15,459 bases of DNA, taken from contig UQFY01000026.1 of assembly GCA_900540385.1 (NCBI GenBank), positions 1 to 15,459 of the forward strand, given 5' to 3'. The notes beneath the pieces are model-generated. The model was not told where the DNA came from. It made no database searches and was given only the letters and a program-made list of their open reading frames with translations. Position numbers and translations under genes: made by a program. This DNA comes from an uncultured Mollicutes bacterium. GTDB taxonomy: Bacteria > Bacillota_I > Bacilli_A > RFN20 > CAG-826. This document shows, one piece after another, positions 5,888-13,849 of this stretch; position 1 is the first letter of the stretch, and each line of letters begins with the position of its first letter.

Positions 5888-8800
5888 TTAATCTTCATCG
5901 ATGTTTTCCCTGATTTTTGTTTCAATAATATATTTTTCAAGAGATGAGATTCTTTCGTTTATTGTCGCAACTATTGTTCTTTGCTTCATTTTATTATCTA
6001 TCAAGTTAATAAGATCATTGTAAAATCTAATCTTTTTCTCGATTTGTGGAACCTGACTGCCACTGTAGGAAACGACTTGTGGCTCTATTCTAAGCGATTC
6101 AAACAACTCATTAGAAATGCCTTTATTAATCAAAAATGCCAAAAAATCCAAAACATAATTTGAATTAGTTTCGGAGATAACTTTCATTAGGTACTTGCAT
6201 TTAACGGGATCAACCTCGTTCCCTAAAGTTTCTTTGACCCATTCCAACACGGATTCGTCATAAAAACGTTCCGAGTGAATGCCCAAACCGAAATAATTCG
6301 CAAAGAAAAACGAAACACGGCAATCATTTTCAACTTTGCCCATTAAGTAATTGAATATTGCTGTTGCATAGATTTTTTTATTTTGTTGTTTCCACAATTC
6401 ACTCAGGGATTTGAAATCAGTGTCGATTGATAAGACATATTCAAGGGACGAGTAAAAAAACGAAGGATCCAATTCGCATAGTTTGAAGAAATAAGTCGAG
6501 ACATCCGAAGTGAATTCTTTAGATGGCAAATAATTCAAAAATGCCTTTTCCAAAACCGGTGCGTTTTTCCCAAATACCATTATCAATCGCTCGATTGAAA
6601 AGAGATATTTGTTAAATAGCTGGTCATAGTAGCCTTCACATAGTTTTTTACTATTATCCCAATGTGAATTTATTAATGATACGATTGAGCAGAACTCATC
6701 ATTGGAATCACATAATTCAAATGCCTTATCCAATTTTCGGACGATTATAGGAACATAATCGACTCTTTGGAAATCCTTGGATATCAATTCATGGAACGTT
6801 CGTTTTATTTTTTCATCTTTTCTATGACAATATTTTATAAAGCACGCTATTGCTTCATCTCTCAACTCATCTGATTCGACAAGTTTTAATTTTTCATTTA
6901 AAGAGTGAATATCTCCAATTCTTTTTACAATAGAATAGATAATAGACGCGCCAAAACTGCTAACTAAATCTTGCAGATTGCTGAGTGCCCATTCCGTAAT
7001 TTTGTCGTTGCAATAACTCAAATAGTAAATTACAAACGAAGATAATTTGTAATCTTTCGATATCAAATACATCGAGCGTGCGTCTTTCAATCTCCCAATT
7101 CCTTTTTCAAAACCGTCCTTTTCCGCAACTTGCTGTATCGCTATCTCCCAATCCGATTTTTGTCCCGTTTGCGTCAACTCGTTATCCCTTAAATCAAAAA
7201 GGAGTTCAATATCATCCATCTCATCTTCATATTTGCCTTTTATATAATCCCATTCAATTAAGTTATCGCATGAATTCCTAAGCAGCTTAGCGTATATGAG
7301 GATTTCTTCACCCCTATCATAATTGAATTTTTCCATTATCAGTTCAGCATTCCGAAAATCATTAAGAATGAGCTTGTTCACACTTTTAGAGCAGCAATCC
7401 AAACAATGGTATATAACATCAAAAGAATGCGTGGCATCCGTGTTCAGCAATAGCTTCCAAACATCATTTCTCAAATCAAAGCAATAAGGAATTTCGTCAT
7501 TGATTGAAAAAGAACAATATTCAACATTATTTGCTTTCCCGTTGCGCCAAGTGGAAAAACTAAATTTTAGTAGTTCTTTCGCCACCAAACAGGCAACATC
7601 ACAAAAATAATCTTCATCCTTTGCCATTAATATATCTTCAATCAATTTATGCTGCCTAGAAAATTTATAATCGAAATCATCAATTTGAATCGAAGCAATT
7701 CTCTTAATTGAATCAATCGCTAACTTTCGCAAACTATCATAATGCAAAGATTCAAGTATAAGAGCCATCGAATTAAAATCAAAATTAGCGCAAAAAACGT
7801 GTTCGAGTATTTCCAAATAAAGATTTTTAGAATAAAGAATCTGATTATCAATATCATTTTTCCAACTTGATTTTATCTGATTTGCAAAAATGCGCTTTTC
7901 AACCCATTGAATTCCTCTATTAGGATCAACCAAGGAAAACGAAGCAATAAACTCATCAGTAATTTTGCCATCCCTTTCCAACTCGTCCCACAAAGAGATT
8001 ATTTCGTTCTTTAAATATTCGTTTCCGGGTTCGGATGTATATACACTAACCAACATGTTAATCGAATTAATAACCCTCTTTCGATATGAATCAAAAAACG
8101 ACTTAACAAATTCTTTGAGAGAGAAAAACTTCGATTTTATAAAACCATCATAAATGAAATAATCTTTAAGGCATTGGTCGGAAACGCGAACAACTCTGTT
8201 CAAATAAATATCCAAAATTTCAAATCTAAATAAGCTAAATACTTTATCAATAAAATCATCATGCGAAACACCAATAAAGGAGCAAATTAATTTCATCTCC
8301 TTCTCGTTTTGTAAATCAATCTTCTCTAATATAGCCAAAATGCAAAGAATCTTTTTATTATTTTCATAATCTAATTGGGAGTTGGTTTTTATAATTTCCG
8401 AATAATAATCATTTAGCAAAGATGCAGAATCATTCCACAAAGATATAGAGTTGCTGTTCTTTAATATTTTTTCACTCGCAATGACTGCCAAACGAGAATT
8501 GCCGTTGGCTATAGTAATGATCCTTTCTTGATACTTTGAATTAATTATTCCATAGTTGCTTTCAATTATATTTTTAATAGATTTGTTTTCTAATTTACTA
8601 ACGCAAAACTCATCATAGTTCATTTTTTTAAACTGGGAAACGATTCCTAAAACAATGGGCTTCGCATAGTTGCGGACAGAAAAGATCATCTTGATTTTAC
8701 GATTCAGTCCAACCAAGTCTTCAATAGCTTGCTTCAATTGCGGAATTCCGTTGGCATCATCAAAGAAAACAATTGGATTTTCAGTTTCGTCAATTTCCAG

Positions 8801-9535
8801 CAGCAAATCATGTGATATATCTCCAGAACGATTTTGGACAATTAACACCTTATTTATTTGTTTTTTTAAATATTCAATGACCAATCTCGTCTTCCCGACA
8901 CCGGAATCCCCGCAAACCACTACGGCATCATTAAATTGAATCTTTTCGGAAAGGTTTTTTATATCCGTTTCTCTACCATAAAATGATTTTTTAAAATCGT
9001 TCCCGTAAATTTTCGAATTTCTTTCTACAAATTCTTCAATTGAACAAACCGGCGATGCATTAATGACTAAGCCAAACTCATCTTCGATAATTCTTCTACC
9101 TTTTTTAATCAGCATCGTACAAAGCTGGTTCAAACATATCACTTCAAGACGAATGGAATTAGCCTCGCATTTCTTTTGAGCCTCATTTAGATCAACAGGA
9201 TCAAGATCGTTTGAAGAAGCAACGAATATTATCGTCTTGCATATGATGCCGCTTTTCGAGTCCTTTATATGACTTATGCATTTATCAATGTCTTTATTCA
9301 ATTTGCCACCAATATCTCCTTGCTCAGTCGTGTACTCAAAAAAAGTAAAAGCCCCATCCTTATCAACACAATGTGAATCAGGGGTACCTTTTTTCGTCTT
9401 TATTCCATCTATCGTTAATCCATAGCTAATAATGTTTTGATACCCATTTTCTCTAAAATATGAATCGCATACTTTTTGGAATTTAGCTGGATCACATTCC
9501 AAAATTTTGCTGATGAGAACATTGTTTTTGGCCAT
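5888..9535 (-). CDS. large STAND-like P-loop NTPase with N-terminal nuclease-like domain
   Basis: I place the start at the ATG at 9535, giving 1215 residues, because AAGGGGA lies just before it. A TTG eight codons upstream has no ribosome site. Numbering here is from that TTG. Residues 20-165 resemble a Mrr/PD-(D/E)xK fold: FQKVCDSYFRENGY, then GTPD (Asp61) and FTFFEYTTEQ (Glu75), though the usual lysine after Glu is Thr77. Residues about 190-470 are the NTPase: Walker A GDSGVGKT (217-224), Walker B IVFFDDAN (263-270), SVRN (294-297), and GNSRLAVIA (353-361) as in STAND proteins. Residues about 480-1223 are long and helical without obvious membrane segments, a possible sensor. The order effector, STAND, helical sensor is that of Avs-type antiphage proteins. 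The gene stands alone beside rlmD with its own upstream signals. The defence role is inference. Confidence 0.75.
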   Translation of the reverse strand: MAKNNVLISKILECDPAKFQKVCDSYFRENGYQNIISYGLTIDGIKTKKGTPDSHCVDKDGAFTFFEYTTEQGDIGGKLNKDIDKCISHIKDSKSGIICKTIIFVASSNDLDPVDLNEAQKKCEANSIRLEVICLNQLCTMLIKKGRRIIEDEFGLVINASPVCSIEEFVERNSKIYGNDFKKSFYGRETDIKNLSEKIQFNDAVVVCGDSGVGKTRLVIEYLKKQINKVLIVQNRSGDISHDLLLEIDETENPIVFFDDANGIPQLKQAIEDLVGLNRKIKMIFSVRNYAKPIVLGIVSQFKKMNYDEFCVSKLENKSIKNIIESNYGIINSKYQERIITIANGNSRLAVIASEKILKNSNSISLWNDSASLLNDYYSEIIKTNSQLDYENNKKILCILAILEKIDLQNEKEMKLICSFIGVSHDDFIDKVFSLFRFEILDIYLNRVVRVSDQCLKDYFIYDGFIKSKFFSLKEFVKSFFDSYRKRVINSINMLVSVYTSEPGNEYLKNEIISLWDELERDGKITDEFIASFSLVDPNRGIQWVEKRIFANQIKSSWKNDIDNQILYSKNLYLEILEHVFCANFDFNSMALILESLHYDSLRKLAIDSIKRIASIQIDDFDYKFSRQHKLIEDILMAKDEDYFCDVACLVAKELLKFSFSTWRNGKANNVEYCSFSINDEIPYCFDLRNDVWKLLLNTDATHSFDVIYHCLDCCSKSVNKLILNDFRNAELIMEKFNYDRGEEILIYAKLLRNSCDNLIEWDYIKGKYEDEMDDIELLFDLRDNELTQTGQKSDWEIAIQQVAEKDGFEKGIGRLKDARSMYLISKDYKLSSFVIYYLSYCNDKITEWALSNLQDLVSSFGASIIYSIVKRIGDIHSLNEKLKLVESDELRDEAIACFIKYCHRKDEKIKRTFHELISKDFQRVDYVPIIVRKLDKAFELCDSNDEFCSIVSLINSHWDNSKKLCEGYYDQLFNKYLFSIERLIMVFGKNAPVLEKAFLNYLPSKEFTSDVSTYFFKLCELDPSFFYSSLEYVLSIDTDFKSLSELWKQQNKKIYATAIFNYLMGKVENDCRVSFFFANYFGLGIHSERFYDESVLEWVKETLGNEVDPVKCKYLMKVISETNSNYVLDFLAFLINKGISNELFESLRIEPQVVSYSGSQVPQIEKKIRFYNDLINLIDNKMKQRTIVATINERISSLEKYIIETKIRENIDED

Positions 9536-9567
9536 ATTCTTCCCCTTATAAAATAGCAAGTACTACA

Positions 9568-9573
9568 ATTATA
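9568..9573 (-). promoter_or_regulatory. candidate -10 box of the NTPase gene
   Basis: A perfect TATAAT on the minus strand lies 32 nt before the preferred ATG, in an AT-rich stretch between the rlmD terminator and the gene. No good -35 hexamer is found at the right distance. Confidence 0.35.
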
Positions 9574-9664
9574 TAATTAAAGTATTGATGCACTATAATT
9601 TAGAAAAATAAATTTTAAACTCTATAAAAAATCCAATAAATAACCAGCTGATTTCAAACCTTTG

Positions 9665-9703
9665 AAAAAGAGAGACGTATGGTTTGCCGGCCATGCATCT
9701 CCC
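9665..9703 (-). terminator. strong terminator after rlmD
   Basis: On the minus strand GGGAGATGCATGG (9703-9691), an 8-nt loop and CCATACGTCTCTC (9682-9670) pair over about 12 positions with one C-A mismatch and G-T pairs, followed directly by five T. It would end the housekeeping transcript 120 nt past rlmD and insulate the NTPase gene from it. Confidence 0.75.
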
Positions 9704-9822
9704 TTATTTTTATAATCAATTCCAACTTACGATAGGTTGTCAATGTGGAGGCCATGGGAGGATTAGACGACAAAACCTGTGGTCTCCAGCCTATTTTATC
9801 GAATTTCAAATTTTAGGCCTTT

Positions 9823-11193
9823 TTAGCCGTTTTTCCTCGTCAGTGCAACTATAGTCTCAACATGTGCCGTTCTTGGGAACATATCAACTGGCTGGATGGC
9901 ATCTATAGAGTAATCGCTTAATAACTCTTTCAAGTCTCTTGCTAAAGAAGATGGACCGCAAGCTATATAAAGCACTTTACGAGGTTTCAGCTCTTTGATC
10001 GCTTCAAGGAACTCTGGTGTAGATCCTTTTCTTGGTGGATCCATGAAAAGAACATCCACTTTCATTCCTAATTTTGCATATTTTTGAATGAAAGAGGTCG
10101 CATCATCTTCGTGAGCCTCAAAGTTTCTTATTCCGTTTCTTTTTGCGTTCTCAATAGAATCTTTAACTGCTTCAGGAACGAGTTCAACAGAGATTGTTTT
10201 TTGAGCGTATTTTGAGGCGATAAGTCCAATCGTTCCAATTCCTGAATAGGCGTCTAAAACCACGTCTTCTTTCTTTAAGTCAGCAAGTTCCATGGCTTTC
10301 TTATAGAGTATTTCTGTCATTTCAGGATTCACTTGATAGAAAGAACGTGCAGATATTTTAAAAGAAAGACCGCATAGTTCATCTTCAATATAGCCAGGAC
10401 CATAGAGAACCACTTCTTTGTTCCCTAAGATAACATTGGTTTTCTTTCCGTTTACGGATTGAATCAAAGTGGTTATTTGAGGGCAGCATCTTTGAACCAT
10501 CATGATTAATTTGTCTCTATTCGTAAAATTCAAATCTTTTGTAACTAACACACATAAGACTTGTTTCTTGTGATATGAGGTGCGGATCAAAAGATGTTTC
10601 AATTCTCCTGTGTCTGTTTCTTCCTCATAGGGAGGAATTTCTAAATCACGAACAAGAGCCAATATCTGGCTAGAAATATCGGCAGCTCTGCCATCTTCAA
10701 TTAAGCATTTTTTAACGGGAAATACTACATGGGTCCCTTCTTTATAGAATCCAAGTACAGTGGAACCGTTTTTATCTTTCCCGAAATGAAGTTGAATCTT
10801 ATTTCGATAATGGGTTGGTTCTTTCATCCCGATTGTAGGATTCACGTCAGCATCAACGCCAGTGATTTTATGGAGTTGGTTTTGGATTAAAAGACGTTTA
10901 TGCTCTTTTTCTTTTTCGTAAGAATAATCTTGGAAAAGACATCCGCCACATTGTTTAAAATATGAGCATTCGGATGGAATACGATCTTTAGAAGGCTTGC
11001 TAAGAGAAACTAGCTTTCCAAAATATTGGCCATTCCTTTTATAAGAAACAAGGATCTTTCCTTCCTCTCCAGGATAAAAGTCAGGGACATAGATGACTTC
11101 GTCCTTATATTTGGTTTCTCCTAAACCTAAATACGTTAATTTGTTGCATGTTCCTTCGAAAGTGTTTTGAAGGAGTTCGTCTTCCTTTTTCAT
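9823..11193 (-). CDS. rlmD: 23S rRNA m5U methyltransferase, RlmD/RumA (TrmA) family
   Basis: A 456-residue enzyme that methylates uridine C5 in 23S rRNA using S-adenosylmethionine. Residues about 10-65 form a TRAM-like RNA-binding domain. Cys76, Cys82, Cys85 (CSYFKQCGGC) and Cys163 fit the 4Fe-4S cluster ligands. SFYQVN (284-289), DAYSGIGTIG (314-323, SAM site), DPPRKG (385-390) and the nucleophile loop IACGPSSLARD (410-420, Cys412) are all present. In relatives that loop is usually SCNPxTLARD, so AlaCysGlyPro is a mild variant. The C-terminus PVDMFPRTAHVET is intact. The 16-nt gap from the sugar kinase and the weak ribosome site suggest coupled translation. Gram-positive members may modify more than one uridine (RlmCD). 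Duplicate 3' ends of this gene lie downstream at 5674 and 3672, marking its end as an insertion site. Confidence 0.93.
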   Translation of the reverse strand: MKKEDELLQNTFEGTCNKLTYLGLGETKYKDEVIYVPDFYPGEEGKILVSYKRNGQYFGKLVSLSKPSKDRIPSECSYFKQCGGCLFQDYSYEKEKEHKRLLIQNQLHKITGVDADVNPTIGMKEPTHYRNKIQLHFGKDKNGSTVLGFYKEGTHVVFPVKKCLIEDGRAADISSQILALVRDLEIPPYEEETDTGELKHLLIRTSYHKKQVLCVLVTKDLNFTNRDKLIMMVQRCCPQITTLIQSVNGKKTNVILGNKEVVLYGPGYIEDELCGLSFKISARSFYQVNPEMTEILYKKAMELADLKKEDVVLDAYSGIGTIGLIASKYAQKTISVELVPEAVKDSIENAKRNGIRNFEAHEDDATSFIQKYAKLGMKVDVLFMDPPRKGSTPEFLEAIKELKPRKVLYIACGPSSLARDLKELLSDYSIDAIQPVDMFPRTAHVETIVALTRKNG

Positions 11194-11209
11194 AAATAAT
11201 CGTCTTTCT

Positions 11210-12085
11210 TTATTTTAAAGCCCCTTTATGGAGACAGGCATTAGCCCCATCTTCATTGGCTTTCATTAAGATTTCTTTCCAATTTTCAATTGAAAGAGAA
11301 TATGGATCGAAACAATGATCTAATTCCAACAAGATTCTAGCAAAGAAGGCATCCCCTGCTCCGGTAGAATCAAGGACGTCTATCTTCTTTGATGGAACAG
11401 AATAATGTTCGTTAGCGATATAGACATCACTTCCGTTAGAGGAGCGAGAAACAAAAAGAATACTCTTTTCCTTCATATAACGGTTCTTAAGTTCCTTAGG
11501 ACTCATCCCTAAGAATTCAAGGTCTTCTTCACTTGCCTTAAGAAAATCAACGCAAGAGCAGACCTCTTCAAATACATATCTCGCTTCTTTTTGATTTTCA
11601 ATTAAAGTGGGACGTATGTTTATATCTAAGGAAAGATAAACGCCCTTCTTTCTAGCAAAAGAACTCGTTTTCAAAAAGAACATTCCGCCTTCTTCTTCAT
11701 TCAACATTAAAGAACCGAGATGGATAATATCCCCCTTATTCAAAGAGAAATCGTTCAATCTCTCGCTAGAGAGATGAAAATCCGCTCCACGAAGGAAAGA
11801 AAAACTTCTCTCACCATTTCTTAAGGAGACTAACGCTAAGGTTGTCGGATACTCTGTTTCGTCAAGCAATAAAGTCTTAAAAGGATACGCTTCGGCCTCT
11901 TTTCTTAAAAAGGAACCAAATCCGTCTTTGCCAATCGCTCCATAAAAAGACGCTTTTCCACCATTACTAGCGATATTCGCTGCAACATTAAAAGGAGCGC
12001 CGCCAATCTTAGCATTCATATCTAAGGAAGAAAGATTTTCTTTAGCGTAGATATCCAACAATATTTCACCGACAGATAGAATCAT
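11210..12085 (-). CDS. PfkB-family sugar kinase, fructokinase-like
   Basis: A 291-residue kinase of the ribokinase/PfkB family, which phosphorylates sugars or nucleosides with ATP in the cytoplasm. The N-terminal sugar-binding signature is GGAPFNVAANIA (28-39). SLDINIRPTL (152-161) follows in the middle, and the catalytic and anion-hole motif is DSTGAGDAFFA (239-249), with Asp245 as the expected base. GGAPxNVA and D-x-N-x-RP are typical of fructokinases, so fructose is the likeliest substrate, but sequence alone does not settle it. The protein is slightly shorter than typical members (300-320). The ATG has AAAGGAG 7 nt upstream. It lies between metG and rlmD in the housekeeping run, with a hairpin in the upstream gap. 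Confidence 0.85.
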   Translation of the reverse strand: MILSVGEILLDIYAKENLSSLDMNAKIGGAPFNVAANIASNGGKASFYGAIGKDGFGSFLRKEAEAYPFKTLLLDETEYPTTLALVSLRNGERSFSFLRGADFHLSSERLNDFSLNKGDIIHLGSLMLNEEEGGMFFLKTSSFARKKGVYLSLDINIRPTLIENQKEARYVFEEVCSCVDFLKASEEDLEFLGMSPKELKNRYMKEKSILFVSRSSNGSDVYIANEHYSVPSKKIDVLDSTGAGDAFFARILLELDHCFDPYSLSIENWKEILMKANEDGANACLHKGALK

Positions 12086-12124
12086 CGTTTTCTCCTTTCA
12101 TGTTGCTATTAATAAAACTAGAAA

Positions 12125-12144
12125 GGGTGCCACATAGGGCACCC
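12125..12144 (-). terminator. hairpin between metG and the sugar kinase
   Basis: On the minus strand GGGTGCC, a six-base loop and GGCACCC form seven perfect GC-rich pairs, then TTTCTAGTTTT. The T-run is interrupted, and no promoter fits in the 40 nt before the kinase start, so it may be a partial terminator that lowers expression of the downstream genes, or an RNA-processing or stability hairpin. Confidence 0.55.
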
Positions 12145-12163
12145 ATGTATGTGTTTTCCTTAA

Positions 12164-13774
12164 TTATGCGGCCGCTTTTTCTTTAGGTGCCTTCATCAAG
12201 TTTTGAATGAATTCCACTTCTTTCGCTTCATCTAAGCGTGGGAAGAGTTGCTCACCCTTATTCACTACTTGTCCACCTAAGCTTCCAAAATGAGTTGCTG
12301 TTTCGTAATTTCTCATGGATGCAGGGACACCGAGTTGGTCAAATAGTTTTTCACTCTTAGTAACAAGAATTGGGGAAAGCAAGCTTCCAGCTAAGAAGAT
12401 GGCGTTTGCTAAATGAGACATACAAGAAGCAAGCTCCTCTTTCTTTGCAGGATCTTTTGCTAAAACCCATGGCGCACTTTCTTCGATGTATTTATTAGCG
12501 GCAGAAACCAAATCCATAACGGCTGCATACGCTTCCGTAACCTTTAAATCATCATTTAGGATCTCATATGACTTAACGGTCTTTTCCGCCATTTCTTTTA
12601 AAGCTTCGTCCAGGGAGTTGAGTTCTCCTTTGTATTCAGGAATTACGCCATCGAAATACTTAATAATCATCGAAACCGTTCTATTCAAAAGGTTCCCGAA
12701 GTTATTAGCCAAATCGATATTCAAACGTTCTACGAATTGCTCTGGGGTGAATTGACCATCTTGTCCAAAGACAATTTCTCTTGCGAGGTAATAACGAACG
12801 GCATCCACACCAAAACGTTCAACGAGTGGAGGAACTGGAATAGCATTCCCTTTCGATTTGGACATTTTCCCATCTTTCATCATCATTAAGCCATGGACGA
12901 AGATGCGGGATGGCTGACGCAAGTTCAAAGCCTTTAAGAACATTGGCCAATAAATCGTATGGAAACGAGTAATATCCGCGCCAATTAAATGAACGATTTC
13001 TGTATTTGGGTCCATCCAATAGTTTTGGAATTTAGAATCGTCTTCTTGTAAATATCCTAAAGCAGTAATGTAGTTTGTTAAGGCGTCTAGCCAAACATAG
13101 ATAACATGTCCTGGCGCTTCCTTAACAGGAATTCCCCAATCAAAGGAAGTGCGGGTAACGCATAAATCATTCAAACCAGGTTTGATGAAGTTATTCACCA
13201 TTTCCGTTTTTCTTCCAACAGGAGTAATGAATTTTGGCTCTGTATCAAAGATATGCGTAACATCATCAACGTACTTAGAGCAACGGAAGAAATAAGCTGG
13301 TTCTTCCTTTTGTTCGCATGGACGGTGGCAATCAGGGCAAAGATGATCTTCCCCTTCCACTTGAGTATCCGTCCAGAAAGTTTCTTCATGAACGCAATAC
13401 CATCCCTTGTAAGAAGATAGATAAACATCGTCGTTCTCTAAGAATTTGCTGAAGATTTTTTCAACAGTCTCATAGTGACGAGGTTGGGTGGTACGAATGA
13501 AATCATCATTAGAAATACACATCGTTTTCCAAAGAGAAGTAAATTTCTTAGCAACATTATCCACAAATTCTTGTGGGGTGACGCCTGCTGCTTCCGCGTT
13601 TTCTTGAATCTTCTCGCCATGTTCGTCAAGGCCAGTCAAGAAATAAGTATCAAAACCCCTTAATCTTTTTCCTCTCGCGATAATATCTGCCATGGTTGTG
13701 CAATAGGCGTGTCCAAGGTGTGGAGAAGCGGATGGGTAATAAATAGGCGTAGTAATGTAGAATTTTTTGCTCAT
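12164..13774 (-). CDS. metG: methionyl-tRNA synthetase
   Basis: A 536-residue class I aminoacyl-tRNA synthetase charging tRNA-Met. The HIGH motif is HLGH (19-22) and KMSKS is at 303-307. GLDEHG (48-53) and the WLDALTNYI segment (228-236) are typical of the MetRS active site. The knuckle cysteines Cys127, Cys146, Cys149 and Cys153 (CPDCHRPC) would bind zinc. The anticodon-binding helical domain fills residues about 350-500. The C-terminal Trbp111/EMAP-like dimerisation domain of many bacterial MetRS is absent. The chain ends at 536 with an alanine-rich tail, as in short forms. The ribosome site AAGGAGGT is about 10 nt from the ATG. The 75-nt gap after rpoD holds a terminator hairpin, and no separate promoter is obvious. 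Confidence 0.96.
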   Translation of the reverse strand: MSKKFYITTPIYYPSASPHLGHAYCTTMADIIARGKRLRGFDTYFLTGLDEHGEKIQENAEAAGVTPQEFVDNVAKKFTSLWKTMCISNDDFIRTTQPRHYETVEKIFSKFLENDDVYLSSYKGWYCVHEETFWTDTQVEGEDHLCPDCHRPCEQKEEPAYFFRCSKYVDDVTHIFDTEPKFITPVGRKTEMVNNFIKPGLNDLCVTRTSFDWGIPVKEAPGHVIYVWLDALTNYITALGYLQEDDSKFQNYWMDPNTEIVHLIGADITRFHTIYWPMFLKALNLRQPSRIFVHGLMMMKDGKMSKSKGNAIPVPPLVERFGVDAVRYYLAREIVFGQDGQFTPEQFVERLNIDLANNFGNLLNRTVSMIIKYFDGVIPEYKGELNSLDEALKEMAEKTVKSYEILNDDLKVTEAYAAVMDLVSAANKYIEESAPWVLAKDPAKKEELASCMSHLANAIFLAGSLLSPILVTKSEKLFDQLGVPASMRNYETATHFGSLGGQVVNKGEQLFPRLDEAKEVEFIQNLMKAPKEKAAA

Positions 13775-13811
13775 GGCAAATGAAACCTCCTTGCAAATAA
13801 AATTACATCGA

Positions 13812-13843
13812 TAAAAAACGATAGAGATGAGCCCTATCGTTTT
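13812..13843 (-). terminator. terminator after rpoD
   Basis: AAAACGATAG (13815-13824) and CTATCGTTTT (13834-13843) form a perfect 10-bp stem with a 9-nt loop, and the minus strand continues in a T-run. It begins 7 nt past the rpoD stop and leaves under 40 nt before metG, so metG is probably transcribed by read-through. Confidence 0.75.
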
Positions 13844-13849
13844 AAAGAA

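Noticed and set aside
5888..9559. TTG at 9559 as the NTPase start
   Set aside because: It has no ribosome site, and AAGGGGA lies correctly before the ATG at 9535.
12086..13849. T-box or other aminoacyl-tRNA riboswitch before metG
   Set aside because: The 75-nt gap holds only a terminator hairpin and a ribosome site; no T-box sequence or room for its stems.
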